Positions 15,563 to 25,375 are shown, counted from the stretch's first letter. The stretch is 64,000 bases of DNA from an uncultured Cytophagales bacterium (GCA_946547305.1 CAMNOX010000002.1:1-64000), one strand, 5' to 3'. Notes: generated from the letters alone by a model not told the origin. Made by a program: numbers and translations.

Positions 15563-17845
15563 ATGGACATTGGGCGTAAAATTGTTCTATGGGGATGTAG
15601 TTTATGTATTTTTACTTATAGATTGAAGGCAACAAATAATGAAAATATTCGTAATGTTTCAGAAAATGTAAATGAAGTTAATTATAGCTATAATTATTCA
15701 AAAATAAATAAAGAAAACTTTGATTATATCTGTGGTTGCCTTCTTGATAATATAAGTATAAAAGTTGATGATCTTTTAATGAGAAATAAATTGATAAAAC
15801 TTATAGCTGAAGAGAATAGGAAGAAGAAAAAAAAACGTGATCAAAAGAAGTTAAAAGAATGGAATCTAAAATTAGTTGAAATAAATAAAAAGCTTAACCT
15901 TCAAAACTTGCTTAATGCTATATTTTCGATTTATATTAGAAGCAAAAGTCATGATGAATTTATAAATAACAAATCGTCGAGTGTGCTTACTGTTAATGAA
16001 TTAAAAGCATTCTCAATTTGTGATAATAAAAATACAGGTAAGTCATTGGTTAATACATTGTTTAAGCCTAAAACAATAACAGGTGAATTTAAACTTAATG
16101 AAAAGATTATCAATCCTGGGGAGGATATGGCTAAAACAGTAGATGACCTCAGAAATATTCAACATTTAGATATTGATACTCTAAATAAATTGTATGATAA
16201 GTTAGCTAAATATGAGGATGCGTTTATTAGCCTATTTTCTGATAAAAAAGCGTATGAAAGATTTAATATGGGCGATGAGCAGTATAATGCCTATATAGAT
16301 ACTAGATCAGATAAAATAAAGAAAACAAGCATTCTTAACTGGAAATTTGCAAGACTATTTTTAAATTTTAGTGTTCTTGGAATTGTAGTTTTTAATATTA
16401 TCCTTCCTTTTGGTGTTTCGGGTATTGTTGCAGCAAATGAAGAAAACGTAAATTTTGGTGATTTAGTTAAAATGATGTTTAAGTCCGTGTACGGAATATT
16501 TGGATTTAAAGTTTTTGATGTTAGAGGTGTTGTAGATTCTGTGTCAATATGTAAATTCTTTTCTGAAGCAAAAGGTGAAGATTGGTTTAACATTATGCGC
16601 ATTATTCCGTCAATTATGAACTTATTGAGTTTAGGTTTTGAGGCACATAATATCTTTAAATATTTTAAGCCTACTGGATTCTATGAAAACTTAACTGAGA
16701 AATATCATGCTATTAAAATGTATTATTCAACTATGAAAGACATATTTAATTTCATAAAAGAGAAAGATGAAGATATATACAATATCCTTGGTCCTAAGTT
16801 ATCACATTGTGCGAATATGTTTGGAGAAAGAGAAGGGCTTAGTAATGATCAAATTAGACTTCTAAATCTATTAGATAAATTTCCTGAAAAATGGAGTTAT
16901 TGGAAGAACTGGGGGAAGGCAAGAGCAAGGAAATTCTGTACATTATTGTACCTCTTTGATAACAATAAAGATATATTTATTAATCCTATCATCGAAATAG
17001 CCGAGATTGAGACATATTTATGTGTTTTGAATTTAATCAGAGATCCAAGATATAAAGGTAGAATTTGTTTCCCTACAGTAGTTAAAAACTTGAATAAACC
17101 ATATATTGTTGCAGATGATTGTTGGAACCCATTCTTGCCTCCTACGGTAGCAGTAGGGAATGATATCAGATTAGGTAGAGATGTCAAAGGAGAATATGTT
17201 GCTATAGAAAATGGCGACAAGGAATATAATGAGAACGGGAACAGTGTAATATTATTATATGGTATGAATGCAGGAGGTAAGACAACCGCTATTGGAGCTC
17301 TTGCAATATCATGTATCTTTGTAAAATCATTTGGAATCAGCTTTTCAAGAGTTGCTACTATATCTGACATTGGACGATTGTTTTCTCTTATTGATGTTAC
17401 TACAGATATTAGTAAAGGGTATAGTAGATATATGTCTGAAGTTGCAATGTGTGATCAGATGATAAGCTTTATTGAATATGCAAAAAAGAATAATATTAAT
17501 GTAGTTGTTTTTGTTGATGAATTGTTTGCTGGAACTAATCACGACGCAGCAGGGAAATTAGGGTCTAATGTATTAAAGTATGTTGCTGATTCTCCTTGTG
17601 CTTGTGGTGTATTTGCTGGCCATAATGATATGTTATTACAAGTTGAAAGTAACAGTAATGGGGCTGTAAAGAATATGAGGATGGAGGTAGAAATATTAGA
17701 AGATGGTACAGTTAAGAATAAATATAAAATCAAGAAAGGTGCCTTAAATGAATCGATTGCAGAAAATATTATCAAGAATATGGCCTGTGCTAAAAATCAG
17801 ATAAGTAAAAAGTCTGGAGAAATAATGTTAGATAGACAACTATAG
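15563..17845 (+). CDS. Membrane-associated MutS-family ATPase
   Basis: 760 residues with only the C-terminal MutS ATPase domain recognisable: Walker A GMNAGGKTT (about residues 570-578), an SRYMSEV stretch and Walker B VVVFVDELFAGTN. The N-terminus has a signal-like hydrophobic segment (IVLWGCSLCIFTY), and residues 270-310 form one or two membrane helices (FLNFSVLGIVVFNIILPFGVSG). The mismatch-recognition domain of true MutS (with its Phe-x-Glu) is not seen, so repair of mismatches is unlikely. Membrane-bound MutS-like proteins are known in Bacteroidota, but their role is unclear. It is unusually long because of the extended N-terminal half. Confidence 0.8.
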   Translation: MDIGRKIVLWGCSLCIFTYRLKATNNENIRNVSENVNEVNYSYNYSKINKENFDYICGCLLDNISIKVDDLLMRNKLIKLIAEENRKKKKKRDQKKLKEWNLKLVEINKKLNLQNLLNAIFSIYIRSKSHDEFINNKSSSVLTVNELKAFSICDNKNTGKSLVNTLFKPKTITGEFKLNEKIINPGEDMAKTVDDLRNIQHLDIDTLNKLYDKLAKYEDAFISLFSDKKAYERFNMGDEQYNAYIDTRSDKIKKTSILNWKFARLFLNFSVLGIVVFNIILPFGVSGIVAANEENVNFGDLVKMMFKSVYGIFGFKVFDVRGVVDSVSICKFFSEAKGEDWFNIMRIIPSIMNLLSLGFEAHNIFKYFKPTGFYENLTEKYHAIKMYYSTMKDIFNFIKEKDEDIYNILGPKLSHCANMFGEREGLSNDQIRLLNLLDKFPEKWSYWKNWGKARARKFCTLLYLFDNNKDIFINPIIEIAEIETYLCVLNLIRDPRYKGRICFPTVVKNLNKPYIVADDCWNPFLPPTVAVGNDIRLGRDVKGEYVAIENGDKEYNENGNSVILLYGMNAGGKTTAIGALAISCIFVKSFGISFSRVATISDIGRLFSLIDVTTDISKGYSRYMSEVAMCDQMISFIEYAKKNNINVVVFVDELFAGTNHDAAGKLGSNVLKYVADSPCACGVFAGHNDMLLQVESNSNGAVKNMRMEVEILEDGTVKNKYKIKKGALNESIAENIIKNMACAKNQISKKSGEIMLDRQL

Positions 17846-17876
17846 TTTTATTGAGCAGTGAAGTATGAGAAATATA

Positions 17877-18620
17877 CTATAAGTTTATTTCAAAAATATC
17901 GTCGAGTGTAACCTCATCTATCTTTTTTGAATCTTCCACTTTGTAATCACAGTTTCTTGTTCTTCTTAAATCCTTTAGTACACATGGTGCTTGTAGTATT
18001 TGTCCAATATCTCGAACAAAACTTCTTACATAAAATCCAGGTGAAACGTTCATGGTTATATTTACACATTTAAAACCATCTTCATCTTCATAAATCTCCG
18101 TAGTTCGAGATATATTATATATTTTTACATCTCGTGGTTTTAGATCGATTTCAATTCCATTCCTAGCCAGCTGATACAGTTTTTTACCATTTATCTTTAT
18201 TGCTGAATACATTGGTGGAATTTGTGTATCTCTGGATTTTAATATGTCTATTGCATCATCTAATTTGTTTACTTTTATATCTATATCTCTATTTATATTA
18301 AAAATCTCACCACTGATATCTAATGTTTTACTATCTTTGCCAAAGACTATTGTAACTATATATTCTTTTGTAATATTATTCAACTTGAAAAGTGATTTTG
18401 TCGCCTTATTAACACCAATTATCATCAATCCAGTTGCAATTGGGTCTAAAGTACCATTATGCCCTACTTTTTTGAATTTAAACTTGTGTTTTAATTTATT
18501 ACACACATCAAATGAAGTATAACCTTTTTCTTTATCTATCAATATAAAACCACTAATGTCATAAATAAAATTAGAGAAACACATTATTAATTTAGATATA
18601 AACAAATTTAATGATAACAT
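17877..18620 (-). CDS. truB: tRNA pseudouridine(55) synthase
   Basis: 247 residues, the catalytic TruB core without a C-terminal PUA domain. TruB makes pseudouridine 55 in the T-loop of tRNAs. The catalytic Asp is in VGHNGTLDPIATGLM (Asp59), followed by SKTLDISGE, IPPMYSAIKINGKKLYQLAR and SPGFYVRSFVRDIG. The first 12 residues may not be translated; Met13 is an alternative start closer to the usual N-terminus. It is convergent with the MutS-like gene, with 31 bp between the stops. Confidence 0.95.
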   Translation of the reverse strand: MLSLNLFISKLIMCFSNFIYDISGFILIDKEKGYTSFDVCNKLKHKFKFKKVGHNGTLDPIATGLMIIGVNKATKSLFKLNNITKEYIVTIVFGKDSKTLDISGEIFNINRDIDIKVNKLDDAIDILKSRDTQIPPMYSAIKINGKKLYQLARNGIEIDLKPRDVKIYNISRTTEIYEDEDGFKCVNITMNVSPGFYVRSFVRDIGQILQAPCVLKDLRRTRNCDYKVEDSKKIDEVTLDDIFEINL

Positions 18621-18655
18621 TTAGGAAATGATCCAAAGAAAATAAATTATTAATC

Positions 18656-19969
18656 TTACTTATTTTCAATAAACACTTCAGAAAAACAATATGATATATA
18701 GTATTTACGTCCACCAAGTAGGAAATACATTTTATTACCAAATTCTTTTTTTATATCTATAACCTTACCATTTGTATTATTTAACCCATCATAAAGTCTC
18801 CAATTGCCATTATTATCCTTTATTAAAGTACAAATATGAAATCCTGGAGAGGCAATTAATAAAGCACATGGTTCATATCTCTTTTTTAATGTTTTGTCAA
18901 AAACAATCCTACCTAAGTCATCTTTAGAATTACACCTGGTATCATTTGTAAATAAATAGACTTTAGTATCATAATATCCATAATGGTCATATGGAATTTC
19001 CTCCACCCAGTAACGTTTTTTTTCTTCGTCAAATGTTATTTCGAATTCAATTTTATCATTTAATATTTTTTTATAAAAATCCTTCATATATAGCTCATAA
19101 CCACTAGTATCAGCACATAAGTAGTGATTCTTTTTAATAAAATTAACACGTTTCCCTTTGATATTCTGTTCAGGTTCTTTTGTTTTAATTTCATTGATTA
19201 AATTATATATACATAATTTTGTAGTTTCGTCATCTACATAAACAAATATATCATCAAATCCGTAATAATTGAAGAAATTTCCTGAATTGTTCCATTCCTT
19301 ATAACGATCAAAGTAATATTCTTTACATTTTAAAAAATAATCATAACCTTTAACAAACATCTTTATAGCAACCATATCTCTATATTTATTTATGATATTA
19401 CTGTCTAATTGCTTATTATTCTCATATAAGTATAAAAAATCCTTTAAGACGTTCCATCTATTTTCTTCTGTATTTTTATCAAAGTTTGTATTTTTTAGGA
19501 ATAACGCAAATTTCTTTATAGAAAATATAGCCAAAATAGCCGCAGTGAACCAGCAGTTATAATTCCATTCAAGTGCACATTTGTCTGCTTTTACTTCATA
19601 ATTATCTGGGAATTTTCTATAGATATTTATTTTATTAGGATCATTTAAATAATCATCCTTTATGAATGCTTTTTCAATTTCAGCCAAGTATTTATTTAGT
19701 TCTTCGTTGGTTATTTTACCTGTCAAAGATTTTTTATACTTTTCATATATTTTATGAATATTTATAAACGCTTGTTTTTCTTCATCAGTAAGCTTGAAAT
19801 CGTCAAGGTTATTTAGAGTCATCAACATTGATTTTTTATCTTTGTAACTTTTAGTATTATTATTTCTACAGCAACAACAATTAGAACAACAACAACAAGA
19901 GCGGCAATCAGCACAACAATCGTAGAAAGCATTTAGATTTAATAAAAGAAGTAGTAAATACCTTAACAT
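18656..19969 (-). CDS. Secreted USP-like cysteine protease candidate with N-terminal Cys cluster
   Basis: Signal peptide (MLRYLLLLLLNLNAF), then a dense cluster CCADCRSCCCCSNCCCCRNN at residues 18-37. A helical linker follows. The Cys-box is YNCWFTAAILAIFS with Cys139; the His-box is FHICTLIKDNNGNWRLYDG with His378 and Asp394. The spacing and layout match the four-gene array at 3.9-9.4 kb, but the sequence is far diverged, so this is a distant relative or another papain-like (clan CA) family. Its start overlaps the end of the EamA transporter gene by seven bases, so the two are probably one transcript. Confidence 0.65.
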   Translation of the reverse strand: MLRYLLLLLLNLNAFYDCCADCRSCCCCSNCCCCRNNNTKSYKDKKSMLMTLNNLDDFKLTDEEKQAFINIHKIYEKYKKSLTGKITNEELNKYLAEIEKAFIKDDYLNDPNKINIYRKFPDNYEVKADKCALEWNYNCWFTAAILAIFSIKKFALFLKNTNFDKNTEENRWNVLKDFLYLYENNKQLDSNIINKYRDMVAIKMFVKGYDYFLKCKEYYFDRYKEWNNSGNFFNYYGFDDIFVYVDDETTKLCIYNLINEIKTKEPEQNIKGKRVNFIKKNHYLCADTSGYELYMKDFYKKILNDKIEFEITFDEEKKRYWVEEIPYDHYGYYDTKVYLFTNDTRCNSKDDLGRIVFDKTLKKRYEPCALLIASPGFHICTLIKDNNGNWRLYDGLNNTNGKVIDIKKEFGNKMYFLLGGRKYYISYCFSEVFIENK

Positions 19970-20937
19970 AAATTTTTATCTCTATTAACTCTAAAGCTAA
20001 AAAATATTAACGTAATTGATATAATAATTGCTCCAAATATCTGATTATGGAAATTAAAACAGACTCCAAATATCGTTACTTTTGATGAATATGGCAATTG
20101 ACCTAAGAATATATAGCTGAAAATTAATGTAAAAATAACCTTCGAGAAATTTACAAACTCCAGTGAAATCACACTCGAAGCTCTTTTAACACCATATATG
20201 GCAGATAAATGGTGTCCTAAAGTTATCATCGATATCAATATAGTGTACGGATTAAACAATATGTCAAAAGAAAAACTATATTTACTTAAGCTATTTGGGG
20301 AACTTGGAAATAAATATTTTATAAGCGGACAGACGAGTAATATCACAAATCCGTACAAAAAGAATATCACAAACTCAACACACCAACCCTGCAATGGATT
20401 TTTTTTCTTCCTACAATAATATCTCCTAGTTGTATCACCTATAGCCCCAATTATTATATACGATAACAACCAATATATATGATTAGTCGAAATTTTATTA
20501 TAATTAGATATTAAAAACCCAGCACAAATAAAGAAACCATACCAAATATAATACAATCTAAACTTTTCTTTTAGTAGGAATGTAGCCAAAATACAAACAA
20601 TGAACGGTTTTATCATCGCAGAAATCTCTAAACTACTAATTTGAATATTTTCCATCAATACAAGTTTATAAGATGCTGCAAATATCGGAATACTGAATAA
20701 TAACACCTGAATGAACTCCTCTTTAGTACAAAACGTTTCTTTAAATGTAAAATCAACCTCACCCTTCTTTTTAAAGTAAAGATACACAAAACCAAATAGA
20801 AATAGATTAAGAATATCTGCGTGTAAGATAATTGTTAGCGGTTTTTGACCTGCCAAACTATTACCGTCGAGTGTGAGACATTTACATAAATTATTTGCTA
20901 AGGCACTGAGACAATTAGCTAATAAATAGTAAACCAT
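19963..20937 (-). CDS. EamA/drug-metabolite transporter family protein
   Basis: 324 residues with about ten hydrophobic helices and the EamA pattern in each half: the end of the first half reads LEISAMIKPFIVCILATFLLKEKF, the second ASSVISLEFVNFSKVIFTLIFSYIFLGQLP. Members move small metabolites such as amino acids, nucleotides or S-adenosylmethionine across the inner membrane; the substrate cannot be told from sequence. It overlaps the downstream Cys-tagged protease gene by seven bases. Confidence 0.85.
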   Translation of the reverse strand: MVYYLLANCLSALANNLCKCLTLDGNSLAGQKPLTIILHADILNLFLFGFVYLYFKKKGEVDFTFKETFCTKEEFIQVLLFSIPIFAASYKLVLMENIQISSLEISAMIKPFIVCILATFLLKEKFRLYYIWYGFFICAGFLISNYNKISTNHIYWLLSYIIIGAIGDTTRRYYCRKKKNPLQGWCVEFVIFFLYGFVILLVCPLIKYLFPSSPNSLSKYSFSFDILFNPYTILISMITLGHHLSAIYGVKRASSVISLEFVNFSKVIFTLIFSYIFLGQLPYSSKVTIFGVCFNFHNQIFGAIIISITLIFFSFRVNRDKNLC

Positions 20938-20975
20938 CTTTATAGGATGTTAATAATAAAATTATAATTGTCAAA

Positions 20976-21794
20976 TTAATGTTTAATCCCTATGTACAGC
21001 CTAATGTTATATAGCATCGAAGATAATAAATTATCGTACAATATAAACTTAACTTTTTTACTTTTAGATGGATGTAAGGACATAACTTTCTCTTTATATC
21101 TATTCTTTTCAGAAATTGTTTCACTATCATCAGAATCTGCTTTCTCCCAATTATCTTTATGTTGCTTTTCTAACCTAGCACATGACATAATTATGCTTTT
21201 TATAAAATTACCTAGACTAAAATTTATAAGACTCAATTCTAAATATATTATGTCACTAATACTGAATACAAATGGAGAGTAAGATATTAATATATCAAAT
21301 GGAATTACCTTTTTTGCTACAACATTTATAAAGAACGTTAAATTGTGCGAAAACTTGAATTTAGAATTTATATCGTTATAATAAAACTCCCAACCGAAAC
21401 CTAACCCACAAATTCCTACTCTTCTAAGAATACAATGAGGACCTGGGTATCCACTAATACAACCAATTGGATTATAATAATGATTGTAATCGAAGTAAAA
21501 AGGTCTAATTGAGAATGATAATGCCGTATTTCTGTTTTCAATGCGGCTTTCTAATTTTAAATTTAATTTAGCCAAAAACCAAAGTATATTACATCTTAAT
21601 TTATCTTTAGTGTTTGAATTATTACTTTTGCAATATTTATGAATTAATTCGAATACTTTATATCCGATAAAACCATTTGAAAGGGAGACCTGATAATCCT
21701 TTATGTTATTAATTTCTGTTGCTGACCCCTCACAGTGAACCTTAATGCACAAAAACACAAAAATCAAATACAAACTATTTTTCGCAGTAATCAT
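20976..21794 (-). CDS. Secreted protein, possibly an outer-membrane beta-barrel
   Basis: Family not recognised. Residues 1-22 are a signal peptide (MITAKNSLYLIFVFLCIKVHC). A helical part is followed by segments of alternating hydrophobic residues (TALSFSIRPFYFDYNHYY, GFGWEFYYND, SHNLTFFINVVAK, PFDILISYSPFVFSI), as in small outer-membrane barrels. An acidic/basic loop (residues 213-240) interrupts before the final strand LLSSMLYNIRLYIGIKH. It carries scattered Cys but no Cys cluster. A small barrel anchored in the outer membrane is an inference from the strand pattern only. Confidence 0.6.
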   Translation of the reverse strand: MITAKNSLYLIFVFLCIKVHCEGSATEINNIKDYQVSLSNGFIGYKVFELIHKYCKSNNSNTKDKLRCNILWFLAKLNLKLESRIENRNTALSFSIRPFYFDYNHYYNPIGCISGYPGPHCILRRVGICGLGFGWEFYYNDINSKFKFSHNLTFFINVVAKKVIPFDILISYSPFVFSISDIIYLELSLINFSLGNFIKSIIMSCARLEKQHKDNWEKADSDDSETISEKNRYKEKVMSLHPSKSKKVKFILYDNLLSSMLYNIRLYIGIKH

Positions 21795-22610
21795 TTCTAT
21801 ATACAGTTTAATTTTTATTTTTCATAAAATTACTTTTTATTGTTAATAAATTATACTTTATTAGTTATTTCCTAGCTACGTATTGTTTTTAACTAAAAAT
21901 TTTTCACACCTAACTACAGTTTGCGTGAAGAGTGGATTTAGGGCTAAAATAATGGTTGTTATATTGTTGATATTAACACCAATTGATTTTATTTATATGT
22001 TGCTGTTGCCAAGATGTTAATATTGAAAACATTGTTAATTCTCTGTTTATAATTGACTGGGTTCACGTTCTAATGGAAGTACTATATCTTTGATAAAAGC
22101 AAATGCAGTTTAGGAGACTTCGTAATTTTGTTTGTTGAGGAAAGAATGTAGGAATGATGATGACGATGAATATTAAATGTACATGATGTTAGTGGTCAAT
22201 GTGTCTATATTAAGTCAAATTGATGATATAATTTATATGTTTATTAATTAGAAAAGTGGATTGATATACAAAGACATTTATAAATATGTAATTATTGGAA
22301 GAGTGAGTAATTCTTACGTATTTGACATTCCTTGTAATAGTAATTATTCCGAATGTAATATCTAACTAGATCTGTAGGTAATGTTAAAATTACTAATTCA
22401 TGAAGATTAAATCATATGACACTCCTTATTATTCTCAAAACAGTAAAAAACATCATATTTTAGTAGTTGATTAAATGAGTTGGATATATTATTTATTCCC
22501 TAAATATCATTGTTTATCTATTTTTAGTTAGTTGGATATATTAGTTTTTAATGTTTTGTAATTTTATGTTTTATTTTTTTATACTAGTAATATCAGTTTT
22601 TTAGCGTTTT
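21795..22610. other. Intergenic, possible decayed gene
   Basis: 815 bases without an intact gene, between divergent neighbours. On the plus strand around 22150-22370, short open stretches separated by stops show protein-like composition (for example IYKDIYKYVIIGRVSNSYVFDIPCNSNYS at 22265-22350, written here as separate blocks IYKDIYKYVII and GRVSNSYVFDIPCNSNY). This suggests an old, broken coding region, but nothing in it is recognisable. No tRNA or strong hairpin was seen. Confidence 0.3.
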
Positions 22611-23441
22611 ATGGAAAATATTGCTGAGAAGGAAAATAAATTAGGTAATAGGATTTATGAATTGGATGTTTTAAGAGGTATTGGTATTTTGTTGGTATTA
22701 TTAAATCACCTTGCTTATTATGTTTATTTAGTTTCATATCAGAATCTTAAATATTTAAATTTTCCAGATGGATCTGAAATCTGTGAAAAAGTATTTAAGC
22801 TTTGTCAAATATTTCTGTATAGCCATAAATTAGAGCCTATTCAAAACCTAATTAGGTGTATGTTTGTACTAATTGTAGGTGTGTGTTTTACATTATCAAG
22901 GAATAATTTAGTGAGGGGGGTTAGGTTATTCCTTTGTGCAATTTTTATGTCTTTGTGTAGTGTTGTTATGTATTTGATTATTGGAGATAAACATTGTTTT
23001 ATAACTTATGGAATTATTCACGCATTATCTATTTCAATATTATTGTCATATCCTTTATATAAACGTATAGAAAATAAATATTTTTATCTGTTAGCCTCAG
23101 CTATTGTATTTTTTATTGGATATTATAGTTATAGATGCTCAGTGTGGGTTGATTATGGTTCTTTACCATTGTATAAAATTGTTTTTGGTGAGTTTATTGG
23201 ATATCTTAGAGGTAATGGATCAGATTCATTCCCTGGGTTATTGGTTTGGAGTCTTGTATTGCTTGGAATATTCGTTGGAAAACAGTTTTATAGTAAAAAA
23301 AAGTCATTACTTGGACTTAATTATAGAGATAATTGGATGTCTAATCTTGGTAGGAATTCATTGTTTTATTATATCATTTCTAGAACGTTAGTCCCCCTAT
23401 TTGTATTAATATTAGTTTTTTTATTTAGCATATTAAGATAA
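22611..23441 (+). CDS. Membrane acyltransferase-like protein (DUF1624/HGSNAT catalytic type)
   Basis: 276 residues with about seven to eight membrane segments. The N-terminus carries YELDVLRGIGILLVLLNH, the hallmark of the DUF1624/heparan-alpha-glucosaminide N-acetyltransferase family, whose members move acyl groups across membranes to acceptors outside. The acceptor here is unknown. Only one base separates its stop from the acyl-AMP ligase gene, which is followed closely by a carrier protein. That places it in a three-gene cassette for activating and exporting an acyl group, similar in logic to the dlt systems. Confidence 0.75.
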   Translation: MENIAEKENKLGNRIYELDVLRGIGILLVLLNHLAYYVYLVSYQNLKYLNFPDGSEICEKVFKLCQIFLYSHKLEPIQNLIRCMFVLIVGVCFTLSRNNLVRGVRLFLCAIFMSLCSVVMYLIIGDKHCFITYGIIHALSISILLSYPLYKRIENKYFYLLASAIVFFIGYYSYRCSVWVDYGSLPLYKIVFGEFIGYLRGNGSDSFPGLLVWSLVLLGIFVGKQFYSKKKSLLGLNYRDNWMSNLGRNSLFYYIISRTLVPLFVLILVFLFSILR

Positions 23442-23442
23442 G

Positions 23443-25035
23443 ATGGCTTCGATATTTGATAGGGTAATTGATTATAAAGATTCCGATAAGGTTGCAATTT
23501 ATTTTAAAAAACACAATATAACATATAAAAAGTTGTATAAAAATGTGTTAAGGATGTCCAATTATTTTGTAAATATTGGCATAAAAAAAGGAGATATAGT
23601 TACATTAGTACTTCCAAATATTCCTACGTGTGTCTATGCGCTTTATGCATTAAACTATATTGGAGCAAAGGTTAGTATTTTACATTTTTTAACAAGGTTT
23701 AAAGCTATTGTTGACAAAATGGACGTATTAAAGTCGAAGTATGTTATATTACCAGAAACACTTATTGATGGCAGTAATGATTATATAGTAAAAAATGATA
23801 AAAAGTTTATATTAGTTAATCCATTTAAGTATCATAGTTGGTTAAAAAGATTGGTGTATTATTTCAAAAAACCTAGCATTAAGAAGTCTAAAAATATCTT
23901 TAATTTAGATGAGTTTACAAATACTAGAGTAGAACTAACAACATTTAATAACTTTGAAAAGAATGAGACATCATTTTTTATTCATTCGGGTGGTACTACA
24001 GATGTACCTAAAATTGTAGAGTTGTCAAATGAAGCCTTAGAAGGTATATCTATTAATTTATTTAATGGGCTCTCAAGTGAGAATAATAAAACTTTAGCAG
24101 TTTTACCTATTTTTCATTGTTACGGTCTATGTGTTGGGATTCATAGTTTCTTAAGTATCCACGCATCTATATATTTAATGGATAAATTTAGCCCGTCAGA
24201 AGTTATAAGTGGGATAAATAGTGGAAAAATAAATATGATTATTGCTATCCCAGCTATGATGAAAAAGATAATGGAAGATAGACATTTTAAAAAATGTAAA
24301 ATAGAAAATCTTGGTGAATGTTTTGTAGGAGCTGATTCATTAAATACCACATTAATTAAAGAATTTAATAAGTTAGTAAGATTCAAAAAGACAAATGCTA
24401 AAATTTATGAAGGATATGGGTTAACTGAAACATCGAGTGTAGTAATTGTAAATACTAAATCTAATTATAAACTTGGCTCATTTGGTAAACCAACTGCAAA
24501 CATAGACGTAATAATATTAGATGACGATAATAATATTGTTAAGGCAAATGAAATAGGTGAAATATGTATAGCTGGTAATACACTTATGAATGGTTATTAT
24601 AACAACCCTGAAGCTACTAGGGATTCATTTATTAATATTGATGGGAAAAAATATTTGAGAACCGGAGATATAGGTTATATTGATAAGGAGGGTTTCGTAT
24701 TTTTTAAAGAGAGGAAAAAACGGATTTTTAAGATATCGGGGGTAACAATATATCCAAGAGAAATTGAGAATTTGGTTTTAAAATTTGACAATATTATAAA
24801 GGATGCATCTTTAGAACTTATTAATGACGATAAAGGTAAACCATCTTTAATATTATTTGTTGTAAAAAGGAACAGTAATGATGATGAGAGTGAAATAATT
24901 GAATTAATAATGGATAAAATAAAGAAAAATTTTATAAAATATAATTGGCCAGGTAGAATAGTGTTTCTAGATAATATTCCTAAAACAGCTGCTGGGAAGG
25001 TCAATCATAATATGTTAATATCAATAATTGAATAG
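23443..25035 (+). CDS. AMP-dependent acyl/amino-acid ligase
   Basis: 530 residues of the ANL superfamily (acyl-CoA synthetases, fatty acyl-AMP ligases, amino-acid adenylating enzymes). The P-loop HSGGTTDVPKIVE is near residue 182, YEGYGLTETS near 322, YLRTGDIGYIDKEGFVFF near 405, and the catalytic Lys in PKTAAGKVNHN near 518. It would adenylate a carboxylic acid and load it on a thiol, most simply on the carrier protein encoded next. The substrate cannot be read from the pocket by eye. Confidence 0.88.
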   Translation: MASIFDRVIDYKDSDKVAIYFKKHNITYKKLYKNVLRMSNYFVNIGIKKGDIVTLVLPNIPTCVYALYALNYIGAKVSILHFLTRFKAIVDKMDVLKSKYVILPETLIDGSNDYIVKNDKKFILVNPFKYHSWLKRLVYYFKKPSIKKSKNIFNLDEFTNTRVELTTFNNFEKNETSFFIHSGGTTDVPKIVELSNEALEGISINLFNGLSSENNKTLAVLPIFHCYGLCVGIHSFLSIHASIYLMDKFSPSEVISGINSGKINMIIAIPAMMKKIMEDRHFKKCKIENLGECFVGADSLNTTLIKEFNKLVRFKKTNAKIYEGYGLTETSSVVIVNTKSNYKLGSFGKPTANIDVIILDDDNNIVKANEIGEICIAGNTLMNGYYNNPEATRDSFINIDGKKYLRTGDIGYIDKEGFVFFKERKKRIFKISGVTIYPREIENLVLKFDNIIKDASLELINDDKGKPSLILFVVKRNSNDDESEIIELIMDKIKKNFIKYNWPGRIVFLDNIPKTAAGKVNHNMLISIIE

Positions 25036-25072
25036 AGTTTTTGTTATTAATAATTATTTTTTTAAACAATCA

Positions 25073-25375
25073 ATGATGTCAGACAAACATACTTTAGGCA
25101 TAGATGAAATTATGAATGACTTGCTTGATTTAATTGAGAAAAACTTTGCTATAGATAAAAGTAATATTTCAGATGATACTAGTATTGACGATTTGAGTAT
25201 AGATAAATTCTCGACTGATTTTGTTGATTTATTAATGTTGATCGAAACTAGGTTTGACGTAAATATAGATAATGATGAATTTATAAATGTAGATAAAATT
25301 AGCGATTTAATAAATCTAATCAAAACTGCTTATGAAATTAAAAAGAAATCTAGTAATAAATCTAAAGTAAAATAA
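25073..25375 (+). CDS. Acyl carrier protein-like
   Basis: About 100 residues starting at ATG 25073 (a second ATG follows directly). An earlier TTG at 25028 overlaps the ligase stop but adds a poor extension. The fold pattern fits an acyl carrier protein: VDLLMLIETRFDVNIDNDEF aligns with helix 2 and loop, and the serine of DKFSTD sits where the phosphopantetheine serine (DSLD) is expected, though with Phe-Ser rather than Asp-Ser. A Lys-rich tail is added. It is presumably the partner of the ligase upstream; a general fatty-acid ACP is less likely, because no fab genes are near. Confidence 0.65.
   Translation: MMSDKHTLGIDEIMNDLLDLIEKNFAIDKSNISDDTSIDDLSIDKFSTDFVDLLMLIETRFDVNIDNDEFINVDKISDLINLIKTAYEIKKKSSNKSKVK

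Noticed and set aside
25028-25072. TTG start at 25028 for the carrier protein
   Set aside because: It overlaps the ligase stop and adds 15 residues not expected in carrier proteins; ATG 25073 fits the family better.
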